64,000 nucleotides of DNA from Microterricola viridarii (GTDB taxonomy: Bacteria; Actinomycetota; Actinomycetes; Actinomycetales; Microbacteriaceae). How positions within the stretch are numbered: the stretch's first letter is position 1; each line of letters begins with the position of its first letter. Under the pieces are notes generated by a model. The model saw only the letters and a list, made by a program, of their open reading frames with translations. It made no database searches and was not told the origin of the DNA. Position numbers and translations under genes: made by a program. Positions 8,283 to 17,286 of the stretch are shown here, piece by piece. The stretch is from assembly GCF_001542775.1 (NCBI RefSeq), contig NZ_CP014145.1:2976001-3040000 (forward strand), read 5' to 3'.

Positions 8283-9269
8283 TCAGGCCTTCCGCGCGTT
8301 GAGGGCGGCGACCAGCTGGGGCACGACCGTGAAGACGTCGCCGACGACACCGAAGTCGGCGATGCCGAAGATGGGCGCATCCGCGTCTTTGTTGATCGCG
8401 ACGATCGTCTTCGCCGTCTGCATTCCGGCCCGGTGCTGGATCGCACCCGAGATGCCGAGCGCAATGTAGAGCGCCGGCGACACCGAGACACCGGTCTGGC
8501 CGACCTGGTAGCTCTGCGGCACAAAGCCGGCGTCGACGGCGGCACGCGAGGCCCCGACCGCAGCACCGAGCACGTCGGCCAGCTCGGTGACGAGTGCGAA
8601 CCGCTCGCCGGAGCCGAGGCCGCGGCCGCCCGACACGACCTTCGCCGCGCCGCGCAGCTCGGGGCGGCCCGACGGGGCGACGTCCTCGTCGATCGAGGTG
8701 ATCGTTGCAGCCGGGGCGGTGCCCGGTGAGACATCCAGTGTCTGCGCGTTCAGCGCTGCGGCATCCGCGCGCGCATCGATCGCACCCTGGCGCACGGTCA
8801 CCACGAGCGTGCCTGCGCTGGCGGCCGAGTCGACGAGGTAGGCCCCGCCGTAAACCGAGTGGGACGCCACGACGCCCTCCTCGTCGCGCGAGACCCCCAC
8901 GGCATCGATCGCCAGGGCCGAGCGGGTGCGGGCTGCGTAGCGGCCGGCCACATCACGCCCCTCGATCGAGTTCGAGATCAGCACGAGCTCTGGCTGCACC
9001 AGGTCGGCTGCCGCGACCAGCGCGTCGACGGCCGGAGTGGTCAGCGTGGTGGTGAAGCTCGGCGTCTCGGTCACCAACACCGAGGCAGCACCGTATGCGG
9101 CGGCCTGCTCGGCGGCCGCCTGCCCGTGACCGGGAGCGGCCACGACGAGAGCGACGGGGGTGCCGACACCGGCGGCCGCGCCGAGCAGGCCGGCGGCGCT
9201 CTTCTGCACCCGGCCGGATGGCGAGACCTCGACGAGGACGAGTACGGCGTCGTGCGGATAGTTCGTCAT
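8283..9269 (-). CDS. etfA: Electron transfer flavoprotein subunit alpha
   Basis: 328 residues. The C-terminal FAD-binding signature is clear: [19 protein letters not shown], then [32 protein letters not shown] and [19 protein letters not shown]. EtfA pairs with EtfB to take electrons from acyl-CoA dehydrogenases, one of which is encoded nearby. The start lies 10 nt after the etfB stop. Confidence 0.95.
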   Translation of the reverse strand: MTNYPHDAVLVLVEVSPSGRVQKSAAGLLGAAAGVGTPVALVVAAPGHGQAAAEQAAAYGAASVLVTETPSFTTTLTTPAVDALVAAADLVQPELVLISNSIEGRDVAGRYAARTRSALAIDAVGVSRDEEGVVASHSVYGGAYLVDSAASAGTLVVTVRQGAIDARADAAALNAQTLDVSPGTAPAATITSIDEDVAPSGRPELRGAAKVVSGGRGLGSGERFALVTELADVLGAAVGASRAAVDAGFVPQSYQVGQTGVSVSPALYIALGISGAIQHRAGMQTAKTIVAINKDADAPIFGIADFGVVGDVFTVVPQLVAALNARKA

Positions 9270-9279
9270 GTCGGTGCTC

Positions 9280-10053
9280 CTATGCCAGTCTCTGCGCGAT
9301 GAGGAACTGGGCGAGCTGCTCGCCGGCATCCCCCTCATCGACGATCTTCACACCGGCGACGCGCGCCGGCCGTTCCGCCACCGAGATCACGATCGACCGC
9401 GGAACGGACTCGTCGTCGACGGCAACACCGAGATCGGCGAGCGTCACCGTCTCGAATGGCTTCTTCTTGGCGGCCAGGATGCCCTTGAAGCTGGGGAAGC
9501 GCGCATCGGGCAGGCGCTCGGTGATCGACACGATCGCCGGCAGCGGGGCGGACACCTCGTACGAGCCCTGCTCGAGCGAGCGCTGCCCGCTCACCCGGCC
9601 GTCACCGATCTCGACGGTGCTGAGGTTGGTCGCGGCAGGCACGCCCAGCATCTCGGCGAGCATCGAGGGCAGCACCCCACCTGAGCCGTCGGTCGAGAGG
9701 TTGCCGGTGATGACGAGGTCGAACCCGACCCGGCGAATCGCGGCGGCGAGCACCTCGGCGGTCGCGCCCAGGTCTGCCCCCAGCAGCGCGTCGTCGAGCA
9801 CGTGCACCGCCCGCGTCGCGCCCATTGCGAGCGCCTTGCGCAAGGTGGTGGGCACCGTGCCCGGCCCCATCGACAGCACCGTGATCTCGGTGTCGGCGTG
9901 CGCATCCGCGTGTTTCAGCGCCACCTCGAGCGCACGCTCGCCGATCTCGTCCAGCACCATCTCACCGGCACGGTCGGCGAGCCCGGACTCCACGCTCAGT
10001 TTTCGGTCGCCGTAGGTGTCGGGCACTTCTTTCACCAGCACCAGGATTCTCAT
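9280..10053 (-). CDS. etfB: Electron transfer flavoprotein subunit beta
   Basis: 257 residues. Starts MRILVLVKEVPDTYGDRKL and carries EIGERALEVALKHADAH, the AMP-binding-type fold of EtfB, and FDLVITGNLSTDGSGGVLPSMLAEMLGVP. First gene of the cluster etfB-etfA-cytochrome b-thiolase; GAAGGAG lies just before the ATG. The short gap to the divergent MarR gene (90 bp) probably holds both promoters. Confidence 0.95.
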   Translation of the reverse strand: MRILVLVKEVPDTYGDRKLSVESGLADRAGEMVLDEIGERALEVALKHADAHADTEITVLSMGPGTVPTTLRKALAMGATRAVHVLDDALLGADLGATAEVLAAAIRRVGFDLVITGNLSTDGSGGVLPSMLAEMLGVPAATNLSTVEIGDGRVSGQRSLEQGSYEVSAPLPAIVSITERLPDARFPSFKGILAAKKKPFETVTLADLGVAVDDESVPRSIVISVAERPARVAGVKIVDEGDAGEQLAQFLIAQRLA

Positions 10054-10143
10054 CGTTCGCTCCTTCGTGAACTCTGTGTCGGCACGCTACCTCGCGTCTG
10101 TGCGCACCGCTCTTCGATAGCGTGGGCGCTGGAGGTACACACC

Positions 10144-10680
10144 ATGGCGGCATCCAAGCGACTCGCGGTAGACCCGATCGCCGAGGCGAAACGGCAGTGG
10201 ACGGCGCACGGCTGGGGCGATGTCGCCCCCGGCATGGCCGCCGTCACGTCGGTCATGCGCGCCCAGCAGCTCATGCTCGCGCGCGTCGAGGCGGCGTTGA
10301 AACCGTTCAACCTGTCGTTCGCGCGATACGAGCTGCTCACGCTGCTGAGCTTCACCCGCGACGGCAAGATGCCGATGGCGAGCGCGAGTGCGCGGCTGCA
10401 GGTGCACCCGACCAGCGTGACGAGCACCGTCAACCGGCTCGAGAGCGACGAACTGGTGCGCCGCGAGCCGCACCCGCACGACGGCCGCGCGACCCTCGTG
10501 GTGCTCACGCCGCTCGGCCGGGAGCGTGCGGCGGCTGCCGCGCTCGTCCTGAACGACGAGGTGTTCTCCTCCCCCGGCCTCTCATCGGATGACACCACCC
10601 AGCTGGTCAGCATCCTGGCCCGCTTCCGGCGCAACGCCGGCGATTTCGACGACCCGGCCCCGCAGCCAGACCCGCTCTGA
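10144..10680 (+). CDS. MarR family regulator, divergent from etfBA
   Basis: 178 residues with a central winged helix: LKPFNLSFARYELLTLLSF, MASASARLQVHPTSVTSTVNRLESDELVRREPHPHDGRATLV. GGAGG lies 8 nt before the ATG. Its position back to back with the ETF/thiolase operon suggests it controls that operon in response to an acyl-CoA or a fatty or branched-chain acid; that is an inference. The effector is not visible in the sequence. Confidence 0.85.
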   Translation: MAASKRLAVDPIAEAKRQWTAHGWGDVAPGMAAVTSVMRAQQLMLARVEAALKPFNLSFARYELLTLLSFTRDGKMPMASASARLQVHPTSVTSTVNRLESDELVRREPHPHDGRATLVVLTPLGRERAAAAALVLNDEVFSSPGLSSDDTTQLVSILARFRRNAGDFDDPAPQPDPL

Positions 10681-10725
10681 GCAGACCAGGGCTGAGCCGG
10701 CCCGCCCCGAGCCATGCGGGCCCGG

Positions 10726-11502
10726 TCATCGGTGCGAGAAGTGTGCGGTGCGCTTGTCACGGAACGCTGCCATCCCCTCGCTCTGGTCGTCGAGCGCGAA
10801 CGTGGCCGCGAACGCCTGCTTCTCGAAGCGGATGCCCTCGGCCAGGCCCGTTTCCTGGGCCGCCTGCAGCGCGTCCTTCGCCGCGTACACGACGGGCAGG
10901 GACTTCGACGCGATGGTCTCGGCGACCAGCGCCGCCTCGTCGAGCAGCTCGGCAGCCGGCACGATCCGCGAGATGAGCCCGGCGCGCTCGGCCTCCTCAG
11001 CGCCCATCAGCCGGCCGGTCAGCACCAGCTCGGCGGCCTTGTACTTGCCGATGGCGCGCGGCAGGCGCTGCGTTCCGCCGATGCCGGGGATGACGCCGAG
11101 GTTGATCTCGGGCTGGCCGAACTTCGCGGTGTCGGCGGCGAGGATGATGTCGCACATCATCGCGAGCTCGCACCCGCCGCCCAGCGCGAAGCCAGCCACC
11201 GCGGCGATCAGCGGCGTCCGCACCCGTTCGAACTCGGCCCAGCCGCGGAACGGGTCGTTCAGGTACATGTCGATGTACCCCTGCTCCGCCATCTCCTTGA
11301 TGTCGGCCCCGGCGGCAAACGCCTTCGCCGATCCGGTGATGACGATCGCACCGATGCCGGGGTCTCGGTCGAAGGTCGTGCTGGCACCGACGACCTCCCG
11401 CACCAGAGTCGCGTTGAGCGCGTTCAGCGCCTCGGGCCGGTTCAGCGTGATCCAGCCCACGCGTCCCCGCGTCTCGACAAGGATGGTCTCGTACTCGGTC
11501 AC
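10726..11502 (-). CDS. Enoyl-CoA hydratase
   Basis: 258 residues of the crotonase family. [12 protein letters not shown] is the first oxyanion-hole segment, [17 protein letters not shown] the second, and [19 protein letters not shown] carries the catalytic Glu pair region. It hydrates trans-2-enoyl-CoA. The GTG start follows AGGGGAG and lies 11 nt after the mmsB stop. In the context of an acyl-CoA dehydrogenase and mmsB it may act as methacrylyl-CoA hydratase in valine breakdown (inference). Confidence 0.9.
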   Translation of the reverse strand: MTEYETILVETRGRVGWITLNRPEALNALNATLVREVVGASTTFDRDPGIGAIVITGSAKAFAAGADIKEMAEQGYIDMYLNDPFRGWAEFERVRTPLIAAVAGFALGGGCELAMMCDIILAADTAKFGQPEINLGVIPGIGGTQRLPRAIGKYKAAELVLTGRLMGAEEAERAGLISRIVPAAELLDEAALVAETIASKSLPVVYAAKDALQAAQETGLAEGIRFEKQAFAATFALDDQSEGMAAFRDKRTAHFSHR

Positions 11503-11513
11503 GGTGGCTCCCC

Positions 11514-12428
11514 TCACGACTGCGCGTCCGTGCTCTGCTGGCGGATGGTGTTGATGATGCCGGAGAAGTCTTGCCCGGCCCCGTCGCCCTCGGCGAACTG
11601 CCGGTAGATCTCGCGTGCGTGCAGGCCCAACTGCGCGTCGACGCCGGTGAGGGCGATGGCCTGCTCGGCGAGACCGAGGTCTTTCGCCATCAGCGCACCG
11701 GCGAAGCCGGGCCGGTAGTCGTGGTTTGCCGGGCTCGTTGGCACCGGGCCGGGCACCGGGCAATTGGTGGTCAGCGCCCAGCACTGCCCCGACGCGTTGG
11801 ACGCCACGTCGTAGAGTGCCTGGTGGCTGAGGCCGAGCCGTTCCCCCAGCACGAACGCCTCGGCGACAGCGATCTCGGTGATGCCGAGGATCATGTTGTT
11901 GCAGACCTTCGCGGCCTGCCCGAGGCCGGGCTCGCCGCAGTGCACGACGCGGCGGCCCATGATCTCCAGCAGCGGCCGCGCCGATTCGAAGTCGCCGTCG
12001 CTGGCGCCCACCATGAAGGCCAGCGTGCCGTTCTCGGCGCCGACGACGCCGCCGGAGACGGGCGCGTCGGCCGCGCGATGACCGGCGGCGATGGCCAGGT
12101 CGTGGGCCTGCCGGGCCTCATCGACCGCGATCGTCGAGCAGTCCAGGAACAGCGTGCCCGGCCGGGCCGCTGCGAGCAGGCCCGGGGCGCCGCCTGCTCC
12201 CGCGTACGCGGCGATGACCTGCGCCCCGGTCTGCAACATGGTGATCACGATCTCCGCATCGGCGACAGCGCTGACCGCGTCGGCCGCGATCTGTATGCCG
12301 GCGGCACTCGCCTCGGTGGCGGCCGCGGGCACCGGGTCGAAGCCGACGACGCGCTGCCCCGCCTTCACGAGGTTGGCGGCCATCGGGCCGCCCATGTGGC
12401 CGAGGCCCAGAAACGCAATGGTGCTCAT
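11514..12428 (-). CDS. mmsB: 3-Hydroxyisobutyrate dehydrogenase
   Basis: 304 residues. N-terminal Rossmann start [21 protein letters not shown], substrate loop [21 protein letters not shown], catalytic Lys region [15 protein letters not shown], and the family-typical [18 protein letters not shown]. It oxidises 3-hydroxyisobutyrate to methylmalonate semialdehyde with NAD in valine catabolism. Its ATG overlaps the TGA of the acyl-CoA dehydrogenase gene, so the two are translationally coupled. The semialdehyde dehydrogenase (mmsA) is not in this window. Confidence 0.93.
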   Translation of the reverse strand: MSTIAFLGLGHMGGPMAANLVKAGQRVVGFDPVPAAATEASAAGIQIAADAVSAVADAEIVITMLQTGAQVIAAYAGAGGAPGLLAAARPGTLFLDCSTIAVDEARQAHDLAIAAGHRAADAPVSGGVVGAENGTLAFMVGASDGDFESARPLLEIMGRRVVHCGEPGLGQAAKVCNNMILGITEIAVAEAFVLGERLGLSHQALYDVASNASGQCWALTTNCPVPGPVPTSPANHDYRPGFAGALMAKDLGLAEQAIALTGVDAQLGLHAREIYRQFAEGDGAGQDFSGIINTIRQQSTDAQS

Positions 12429-13600
12429 AGGGGTGCCTTCGCTCTCTGCTGGTCGGTTCGGGCATCCGCCAGCAGCTCGCGCCCGACGATGAGCTGCATG
12501 ATCTCGTTCGTGCCCTCGAGGATCTGGTGCACCCGCAGATCGCGCACGACTCGCTCGATGCCGTACTCGTGCAGGTAGCCGTAGCCGCCGTGCAGCTGCA
12601 GCGCCTGGTTGGCGACGCGGAAGCCGGCATCCGTGGCGAACCGCTTGGCCAGGGCGCAGGCCGCCGCCGCGTCCGGTGCGGCGTCATCCATCTTGCCCGC
12701 GGCCCGTTGCAGCAGTGCACGCGCGGCCTGCAGATCGGTCTCCATGTCGGCGAGGGTGAACAGGATCGACTGGTTGGCGGCCAGCGGGGCGCCGAACGCC
12801 TCCCGCTCCTGCACGTAGCGCGCCGCCTTGTCCAGGGCCCACTGGGCGCCGCCGAGCGAGCACGCGCCCATGTTGACGCGCCCGCCGTTCAGACCCTTCA
12901 TCGCGATTCCGAAGCCGTCGCCCTCGGCGCTCAGCCGGTTCGCCACGGGCACGCGGACGTCGTCGAAGATGACCTGGCGGGTCGGCTGCGCGTTCCAGCC
13001 CATCTTCTTCTCGTTGGGGCCGAAGCTCAGGCCCGGGGTGCCGGCCGGCACCAGAATCGCGCTGATGCCGCGGGGCCCCGGCCCGCCGGTGCGCGCCAGC
13101 ACGAGGTACACGGCCGAGGAGCCGGCGCCCGAGATGAACTGCTTCGTGCCGTTGAGCACGTACTCGTCGCCGTCGCGCGCTGCCGATGTCGTGATGGCCG
13201 CGGCATCCGACCCCGCGCCGGGCTCGGTCAGGCAGTAGCTGCCCAGGTGCTCCATCGTCACCAGTTTCGGCAGCCACTGCAGGCGCTGCTGCTCGTCGCC
13301 AAACGCGTCGATCATCCAGGCGACCATGTTGTGGATCGAGATGTAGGCGGCGATGGTGGTGTCGCCCTGGGCGAGTTCCTCGAAGATCGCGACGGCGTCC
13401 AGACGCGAGAGCTCCGACCCGCCCGACTCCTCGCCGACGTAGATGCCGCCGAGGCCGAGCTCGCCGGCCTCGCGGAGTGTGTCGACGGGGAACGTTTTCT
13501 CGGCGTCCCAGGTCGAGGCGTTCGGCGCGAGCCGTGCGGCGGCGAACTCGCGCACGGCCTCAACGAGCGCGGCCCGGTCTTCTGCGGTGAGCGCGTCCAT
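12425..13600 (-). CDS. Acyl-CoA dehydrogenase, probably isobutyryl-CoA type
   Basis: 391 residues with the full ACAD pattern: SYCLTEPGAGSDAAAITTSA (FAD/substrate signature 1), GKMDDAAPDAAAACALAK, and QLHGGYGYLHEYGIERVVRDLRVHQILEGTNEIMQL. It introduces a 2,3 double bond into an acyl-CoA and gives electrons to ETF. The operon order with mmsB and a hydratase points to isobutyryl-CoA (valine pathway) rather than straight-chain substrates; this is inference. First gene of its operon; no clear ribosome-binding site was found before the ATG. Confidence 0.9.
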   Translation of the reverse strand: MDALTAEDRAALVEAVREFAAARLAPNASTWDAEKTFPVDTLREAGELGLGGIYVGEESGGSELSRLDAVAIFEELAQGDTTIAAYISIHNMVAWMIDAFGDEQQRLQWLPKLVTMEHLGSYCLTEPGAGSDAAAITTSAARDGDEYVLNGTKQFISGAGSSAVYLVLARTGGPGPRGISAILVPAGTPGLSFGPNEKKMGWNAQPTRQVIFDDVRVPVANRLSAEGDGFGIAMKGLNGGRVNMGACSLGGAQWALDKAARYVQEREAFGAPLAANQSILFTLADMETDLQAARALLQRAAGKMDDAAPDAAAACALAKRFATDAGFRVANQALQLHGGYGYLHEYGIERVVRDLRVHQILEGTNEIMQLIVGRELLADARTDQQRAKAPL

Positions 13601-13803
13601 CGGCGTCAGCGCGGCGTCGGGGCAAGAATGCTGTCGCGGTTCCGAGGGGCGCGATGCCCTCCGCTGGTGTGGCGAGGTTTGTGGGTCATTGCGAGGCCAT
13701 CCCTTCCCGTGCTGCAGGGCACATCGCGTCGATGCGTTTGCTCCGGAGATTACTCGGGCTGCAAAGCAATTACTAGGGAATGCAACTTAATCGCGGGCTA
13801 CAC

Positions 13804-14553
13804 TCAGCCCGGCACCGGCCCGAACCGGGTCAGGAACGGGAGCCGGTCGAGCACGCGCATCCCAACCAGGTTCCAGATCCCGATGAAGAAGAGGATCGCG
13901 GCCAGCGGACCGAGGAAGGCGCCCAGCACGTCGCTCGGGTAATGCGCGCCGAGGTAGACCCTGGAGGCGCCAACGGCCAGGGCGAAGATGGAGCCTCCCA
14001 CCGCCGCCAGTTTCGCCCAGCGGGTGTTGCGGGCCAGGAGGTAGAGCGCGATCGCCAGCGAGACGGCGAAGCTCGTGTGCCCACTCGGGAAGCTGTCGTG
14101 GCCCTGCTCGCTGACCAGCGGGTCGGCGAGCAGCGTCGAGTCCAGCCGCGGCCGGGCGATGGCGAGTTTGAACGCCTCACTGGACAGCCAGCCGATGCCG
14201 GCAACCGCGGTCACGACAATCGCATTCACCGGGGCACGGCGCACGAGAACCAGGTACAGGAAGAGCACGCCCAGGATGACCAGGTTGCCGACCGGAGAGA
14301 GAGCGGCGTCCACGGCCAGCGCCAGGGCTGTCAGGACGCCGTTGTGATCGCGGCTGAGCTCCTGATCGACGGTGAGCTCGGCCGGTGCGACCTGGCGGAG
14401 CTGGGTGACGACAGCGCCGAGCACGAGCACCAGCACGGCCAGGAGTGTCGCCCAGAGCGCCCAGAGGCGCGGCTGCGGCAGCACGGCGAGGCGGGCCTGC
14501 GCTGGCACAGATTCGATCGTGTGGCGCGCGGGTGCCGGGGAGACAGAACTCAT
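13804..14553 (-). CDS. PAP2-family membrane phosphatase
   Basis: 249 residues, about six membrane segments. The three phosphatase motifs are present: KLAIARPR, PSGHTS and SRVYLGAHYPSDV, the set used by phosphatidate and undecaprenyl-pyrophosphate phosphatases. The active site faces the outside in known members. A TACGTT box ends 6 nt before the ATG (leaderless pattern). Its role in lipid-carrier recycling is plausible but not shown. Confidence 0.85.
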   Translation of the reverse strand: MSSVSPAPARHTIESVPAQARLAVLPQPRLWALWATLLAVLVLVLGAVVTQLRQVAPAELTVDQELSRDHNGVLTALALAVDAALSPVGNLVILGVLFLYLVLVRRAPVNAIVVTAVAGIGWLSSEAFKLAIARPRLDSTLLADPLVSEQGHDSFPSGHTSFAVSLAIALYLLARNTRWAKLAAVGGSIFALAVGASRVYLGAHYPSDVLGAFLGPLAAILFFIGIWNLVGMRVLDRLPFLTRFGPVPG

Positions 14554-14686
14554 CTCACCAACGTAAGTCGCCCAGCCTGACCGTTCGGCGGGGTAATGGC
14601 CCGGCGCCTGAGAGCATTCTCAATCGGGTGTCTGGGCGATTCACGCGCACGCGCCGTTTCGAGTCGGGCGCGGCATCCGGAAACGC

Positions 14687-14714
14687 AAAAACCCCCGCAG
14701 AGGCGGGGGTTTTT
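14687..14714 (-). terminator. Rho-independent terminator of tRNA-Ser(GCT)
   Basis: AAAAACCCCCGC (14687-14698) pairs perfectly with 14703-14714 around a 4-nt loop. On the minus strand the stem ends in a run of T, and it begins 9 bp downstream of the tRNA 3' end. Confidence 0.88.
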
Positions 14715-14722
14715 GTGAAGTG

Positions 14723-14813
14723 CGGAACCGGTGGGATTTGAACCCACGGTACCCTGTAAAGGGTACTCCACCTTAGCAGGGTGGTGCACTAGGCCGAACT
14801 ATGCGACGGTTCC
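14723..14813 (-). tRNA. tRNA-Ser, anticodon GCT
   Basis: The minus strand folds into a 91-nt cloverleaf with acceptor stem GGAACCG/CGGTTCC, discriminator G, long variable arm (about GTACCC/GGGTAC), and TGG-loop GTGGGTTCAAATCCCAC. The anticodon loop reads CTGCTAA, so the anticodon is GCT (codons AGC/AGU). The 3' CCA is not encoded. It shares the region with a second tRNA-Ser and serS. Confidence 0.95.
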
Positions 14814-14895
14814 TCTGTGTGCCTGCCGAGGCGAACACACGACGACAATCATAACCGTTTTTTGAGGACAGTTTTGACCACCGCGGGATCTGGGG

Positions 14896-16167
14896 CTACT
14901 GGTCCTCGAGCGTGCGGCCGTCGGAGCAGGTGTACTGGCCGGCGCTCTGGCCCTTGACGCCGTCCAGGACCACGGGGCCCGAGCTCTCAGGGGCGACGGG
15001 GGCGTTCGGGTCGACAGCGGCGTTCGGGTCGGCCGGAGCCGCCTCCACAGGAGCGTTGGGGTCGATCAGCGATCCGCCGGTGTCGCCACCGAGCTCGATC
15101 GGCTGGTCGGCCGCGAGAGCGGCGAACAGCGCGTCGGCAGCCTCGTAGTCCGGTGCCACGCCGCCTTCGACAGCACCCGTCGGGTACTGCACGAACTTGA
15201 TCTGGTCGAGCGGGATGTCCTTGAGGGCCATCGCCATCGCCACCATGTTGTCGACGTTCTGCAGGTTGTCGGACAGCGTGATGTTGGTGAGCGCGGCCTT
15301 GGCCAGCGAGTAGAGCTTGGCCGGGTTGGTGAGCGTGTCTGCGCTCTTCACCGTGCGCATCAGCGAGGAGAGGAACACCTGCTGGTTGCTGATGCGGGTG
15401 AGGTCGCTGCCGTCGCCGACACCGTGGCGGGTGCGCAGGAACTGCAGTGCGTTCCAGCCCTCGAGCATGTGCTCGCCCGGGTCGAGGAACAGTCCGGTGT
15501 ACTCGTCCTCGATGCGCGCACCGACACAGACGGGCACGCCGCCGACGGCGGTCGACATGGCGATCACGCCGCTGAACTGCACCTCTGCGGCGTAGGGGAT
15601 GTCCAGGCCGGTGAGCTCTTCGACGGTGAGCACCGTGCACGGCAGCCCGCCGTAGGTGAGGGTCGTGTTGATCTTCTGCGACGACATCGACGCGAAGGGC
15701 GACTCGGGGTCGCTGGGGTCCGGGCACGACGGGATCGGCACGAACGTGTCGCGCGGGAAGCTCACGACGGTGGCGTTGGAGTGGTCGGCCGAGATGTGCA
15801 GCAGCATCGTCACATCGTTGAGGTCGCCGGTCTCGTCTTCGCCGCCGAAAATGGGGTCTTGGCCCTTGCGGCTGTCGCTGCCGACGAGCAGCACATTGAC
15901 GCCGCCCTCCCAGGCACCGATCTGCGGGATCTTGGCGCCCTTGCCGTCAGCGTCGCCGGCCAGCGTGATGCTGGGCTTGATGCTGGATGCGAGGTCGTAT
16001 GCGGCGATGGCCGCAACGGACGCGCCGCTGACCATGAGCACGGCGAGTGTCGCGGCGAGGAACCGGGTGATGGTGGCGAAGGGATTCGACTTCTTCAGTC
16101 GACCGTGCCGGGCAATCGTCGGCGTTCTCATCGCCCGACGGCTGCGGGGGCGCAACTCTTCGCTCAC
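14896..16167 (-). CDS. LCP (LytR-CpsA-Psr) family cell-wall ligase
   Basis: 423 residues: a short basic cytosolic tail, one membrane segment near residues 36-58, then an extracellular LCP domain (VNVLLVGSDSRKG, NDVTMLLHISADHSNATVVSFPRDTFVPIP, RTRHGVGDGSDLTRISNQQVFL). The last 70 residues are a Pro/Ala/Asp-rich tail. LCP enzymes attach wall polymers to peptidoglycan from a lipid carrier; the conserved Asp and Arg residues that bind Mg-pyrophosphate are visible. I chose the GTG that follows GAAGGGA at normal spacing rather than the longer frame that would run toward the upstream tRNA. Confidence 0.9.
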   Translation of the reverse strand: MSEELRPRSRRAMRTPTIARHGRLKKSNPFATITRFLAATLAVLMVSGASVAAIAAYDLASSIKPSITLAGDADGKGAKIPQIGAWEGGVNVLLVGSDSRKGQDPIFGGEDETGDLNDVTMLLHISADHSNATVVSFPRDTFVPIPSCPDPSDPESPFASMSSQKINTTLTYGGLPCTVLTVEELTGLDIPYAAEVQFSGVIAMSTAVGGVPVCVGARIEDEYTGLFLDPGEHMLEGWNALQFLRTRHGVGDGSDLTRISNQQVFLSSLMRTVKSADTLTNPAKLYSLAKAALTNITLSDNLQNVDNMVAMAMALKDIPLDQIKFVQYPTGAVEGGVAPDYEAADALFAALAADQPIELGGDTGGSLIDPNAPVEAAPADPNAAVDPNAPVAPESSGPVVLDGVKGQSAGQYTCSDGRTLEDQ

Positions 16168-16203
16168 TAATTTCCCTTCATAAAGTGCCCGAAGCACGCA
16201 GTG

Positions 16204-16288
16204 CGGAGGGCGTGGGATTCGAACCCACGAATGCTTTCACATCACCAGTTTTCAAGACTGGCTCCATCGGCCGCTCGGACAGCCCTCC
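16204..16288 (-). tRNA. tRNA-Ser, anticodon TGA
   Basis: The minus strand gives an 85-nt cloverleaf: acceptor GGAGGGC/GCCCTCC, discriminator G, anticodon stem CCAGT/ACTGG with loop CTTGAAA (anticodon TGA), a long variable arm and T-arm CGTGGGTTCGAATCCCACG. CCA is not encoded. It ends 36 bp before the LCP gene start. The 185 bp on its 5' side, before the HAD gene stop, hold nothing else I recognise. Confidence 0.95.
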
Positions 16289-16473
16289 TGGTCGTCGCCC
16301 CTCGCGATCGTTCGAGAACGACCGTGGAAAGAAACGAGCAACGCCCGATTCTATCCGAAAGCAGGATTTCTAGAATGACAGCCGTTTCTGCGAGCGGGCT
16401 GGATAACGCTTCCGCCGCCCTGAGCACCCTGCCGATTCGCAGCCTGGGCGCGGCACAGCGGGGAAAGTGGCGC

Positions 16474-17286
16474 TCAGGCGCCGGCGGCGAATGCCCGCAG
16501 CGCGGTGGCGAGGCCGTCGTCCTCGACGCTGCCGGTCACCTCGCTGGCGGCATCCTGCACCTCGTCCGGCGCCTGACCCATCGCGACGGCGCGGCCCTCG
16601 GCCGTGGCCCACTCGAACATGTCGATGTCGTTGCGGCCGTCTCCGGCAACGAGCACCTGGGAGCGCGGAATGCCGAGCGCGTCCCGCGCCCGCTCCAGCG
16701 CGGTTGCCTTGTTCACGCCCTCCGGTGCGATGTCGAGCCAGGCCGTCCAGCCGACAGAGTAGGTCACCTGGTGCAGGCCCATGCGCTCGACGACGGTGAG
16801 GAAGTCCTCGAGGTCGTGGTCGGGCGAGAGCACGACGACGCGCGTCGCGGGGGCGCCGCTCAGCTCCTCAAAGTCGACCTTGCGCGCCTTCTCGAGGTTC
16901 CAGTCCAGCATGCCGTCGGTGTACAGGCGGAAGCCGTCTGCATCCTCGACCATGAACCGGCCCTCGGGCAGGTGGTCCCGGATGCGGTCGAGCACGGGCC
17001 GCGGGTCGAAGGTCTCCACGTGCGCCCGGCGGTAGCCGTGCGGCTCGGCGGCATCGCGCTGCATGAGCAGCGCGCCGTTGGCACACACCACGTACTCCGG
17101 CGTGATGCCCAGCTGCTCGATCACCTGCCAGGTGCTCTCCCAACTGCGGCCCGTGGAGAGGGTGACCTCGTGGCCGGCCGCCTGGGTCACCGCGACGGCA
17201 TCGCGCACGGCATCCGTCAGCGTCCCGTCCTCGTGCAGGACGGTTCCGTCGACGTCGAGAGCGACGAGCCAGCGCGCCTGACTCAT
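16474..17286 (-). CDS. HAD-superfamily (Cof-type) phosphatase
   Basis: 270 residues. HAD motifs: DVDGT near residues 10-14 (nucleophile Asp), STGR (motif II), VNKATALE (Lys, motif III), and [10 protein letters not shown] (motif IV). The long C2-type cap between motifs II and III marks the Cof/sugar-phosphatase subfamily; the substrate is unknown. Its ATG overlaps the serS stop (ATGA), so it is co-translated with serS. Confidence 0.88.
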   Translation of the reverse strand: MSQARWLVALDVDGTVLHEDGTLTDAVRDAVAVTQAAGHEVTLSTGRSWESTWQVIEQLGITPEYVVCANGALLMQRDAAEPHGYRRAHVETFDPRPVLDRIRDHLPEGRFMVEDADGFRLYTDGMLDWNLEKARKVDFEELSGAPATRVVVLSPDHDLEDFLTVVERMGLHQVTYSVGWTAWLDIAPEGVNKATALERARDALGIPRSQVLVAGDGRNDIDMFEWATAEGRAVAMGQAPDEVQDAASEVTGSVEDDGLATALRAFAAGA

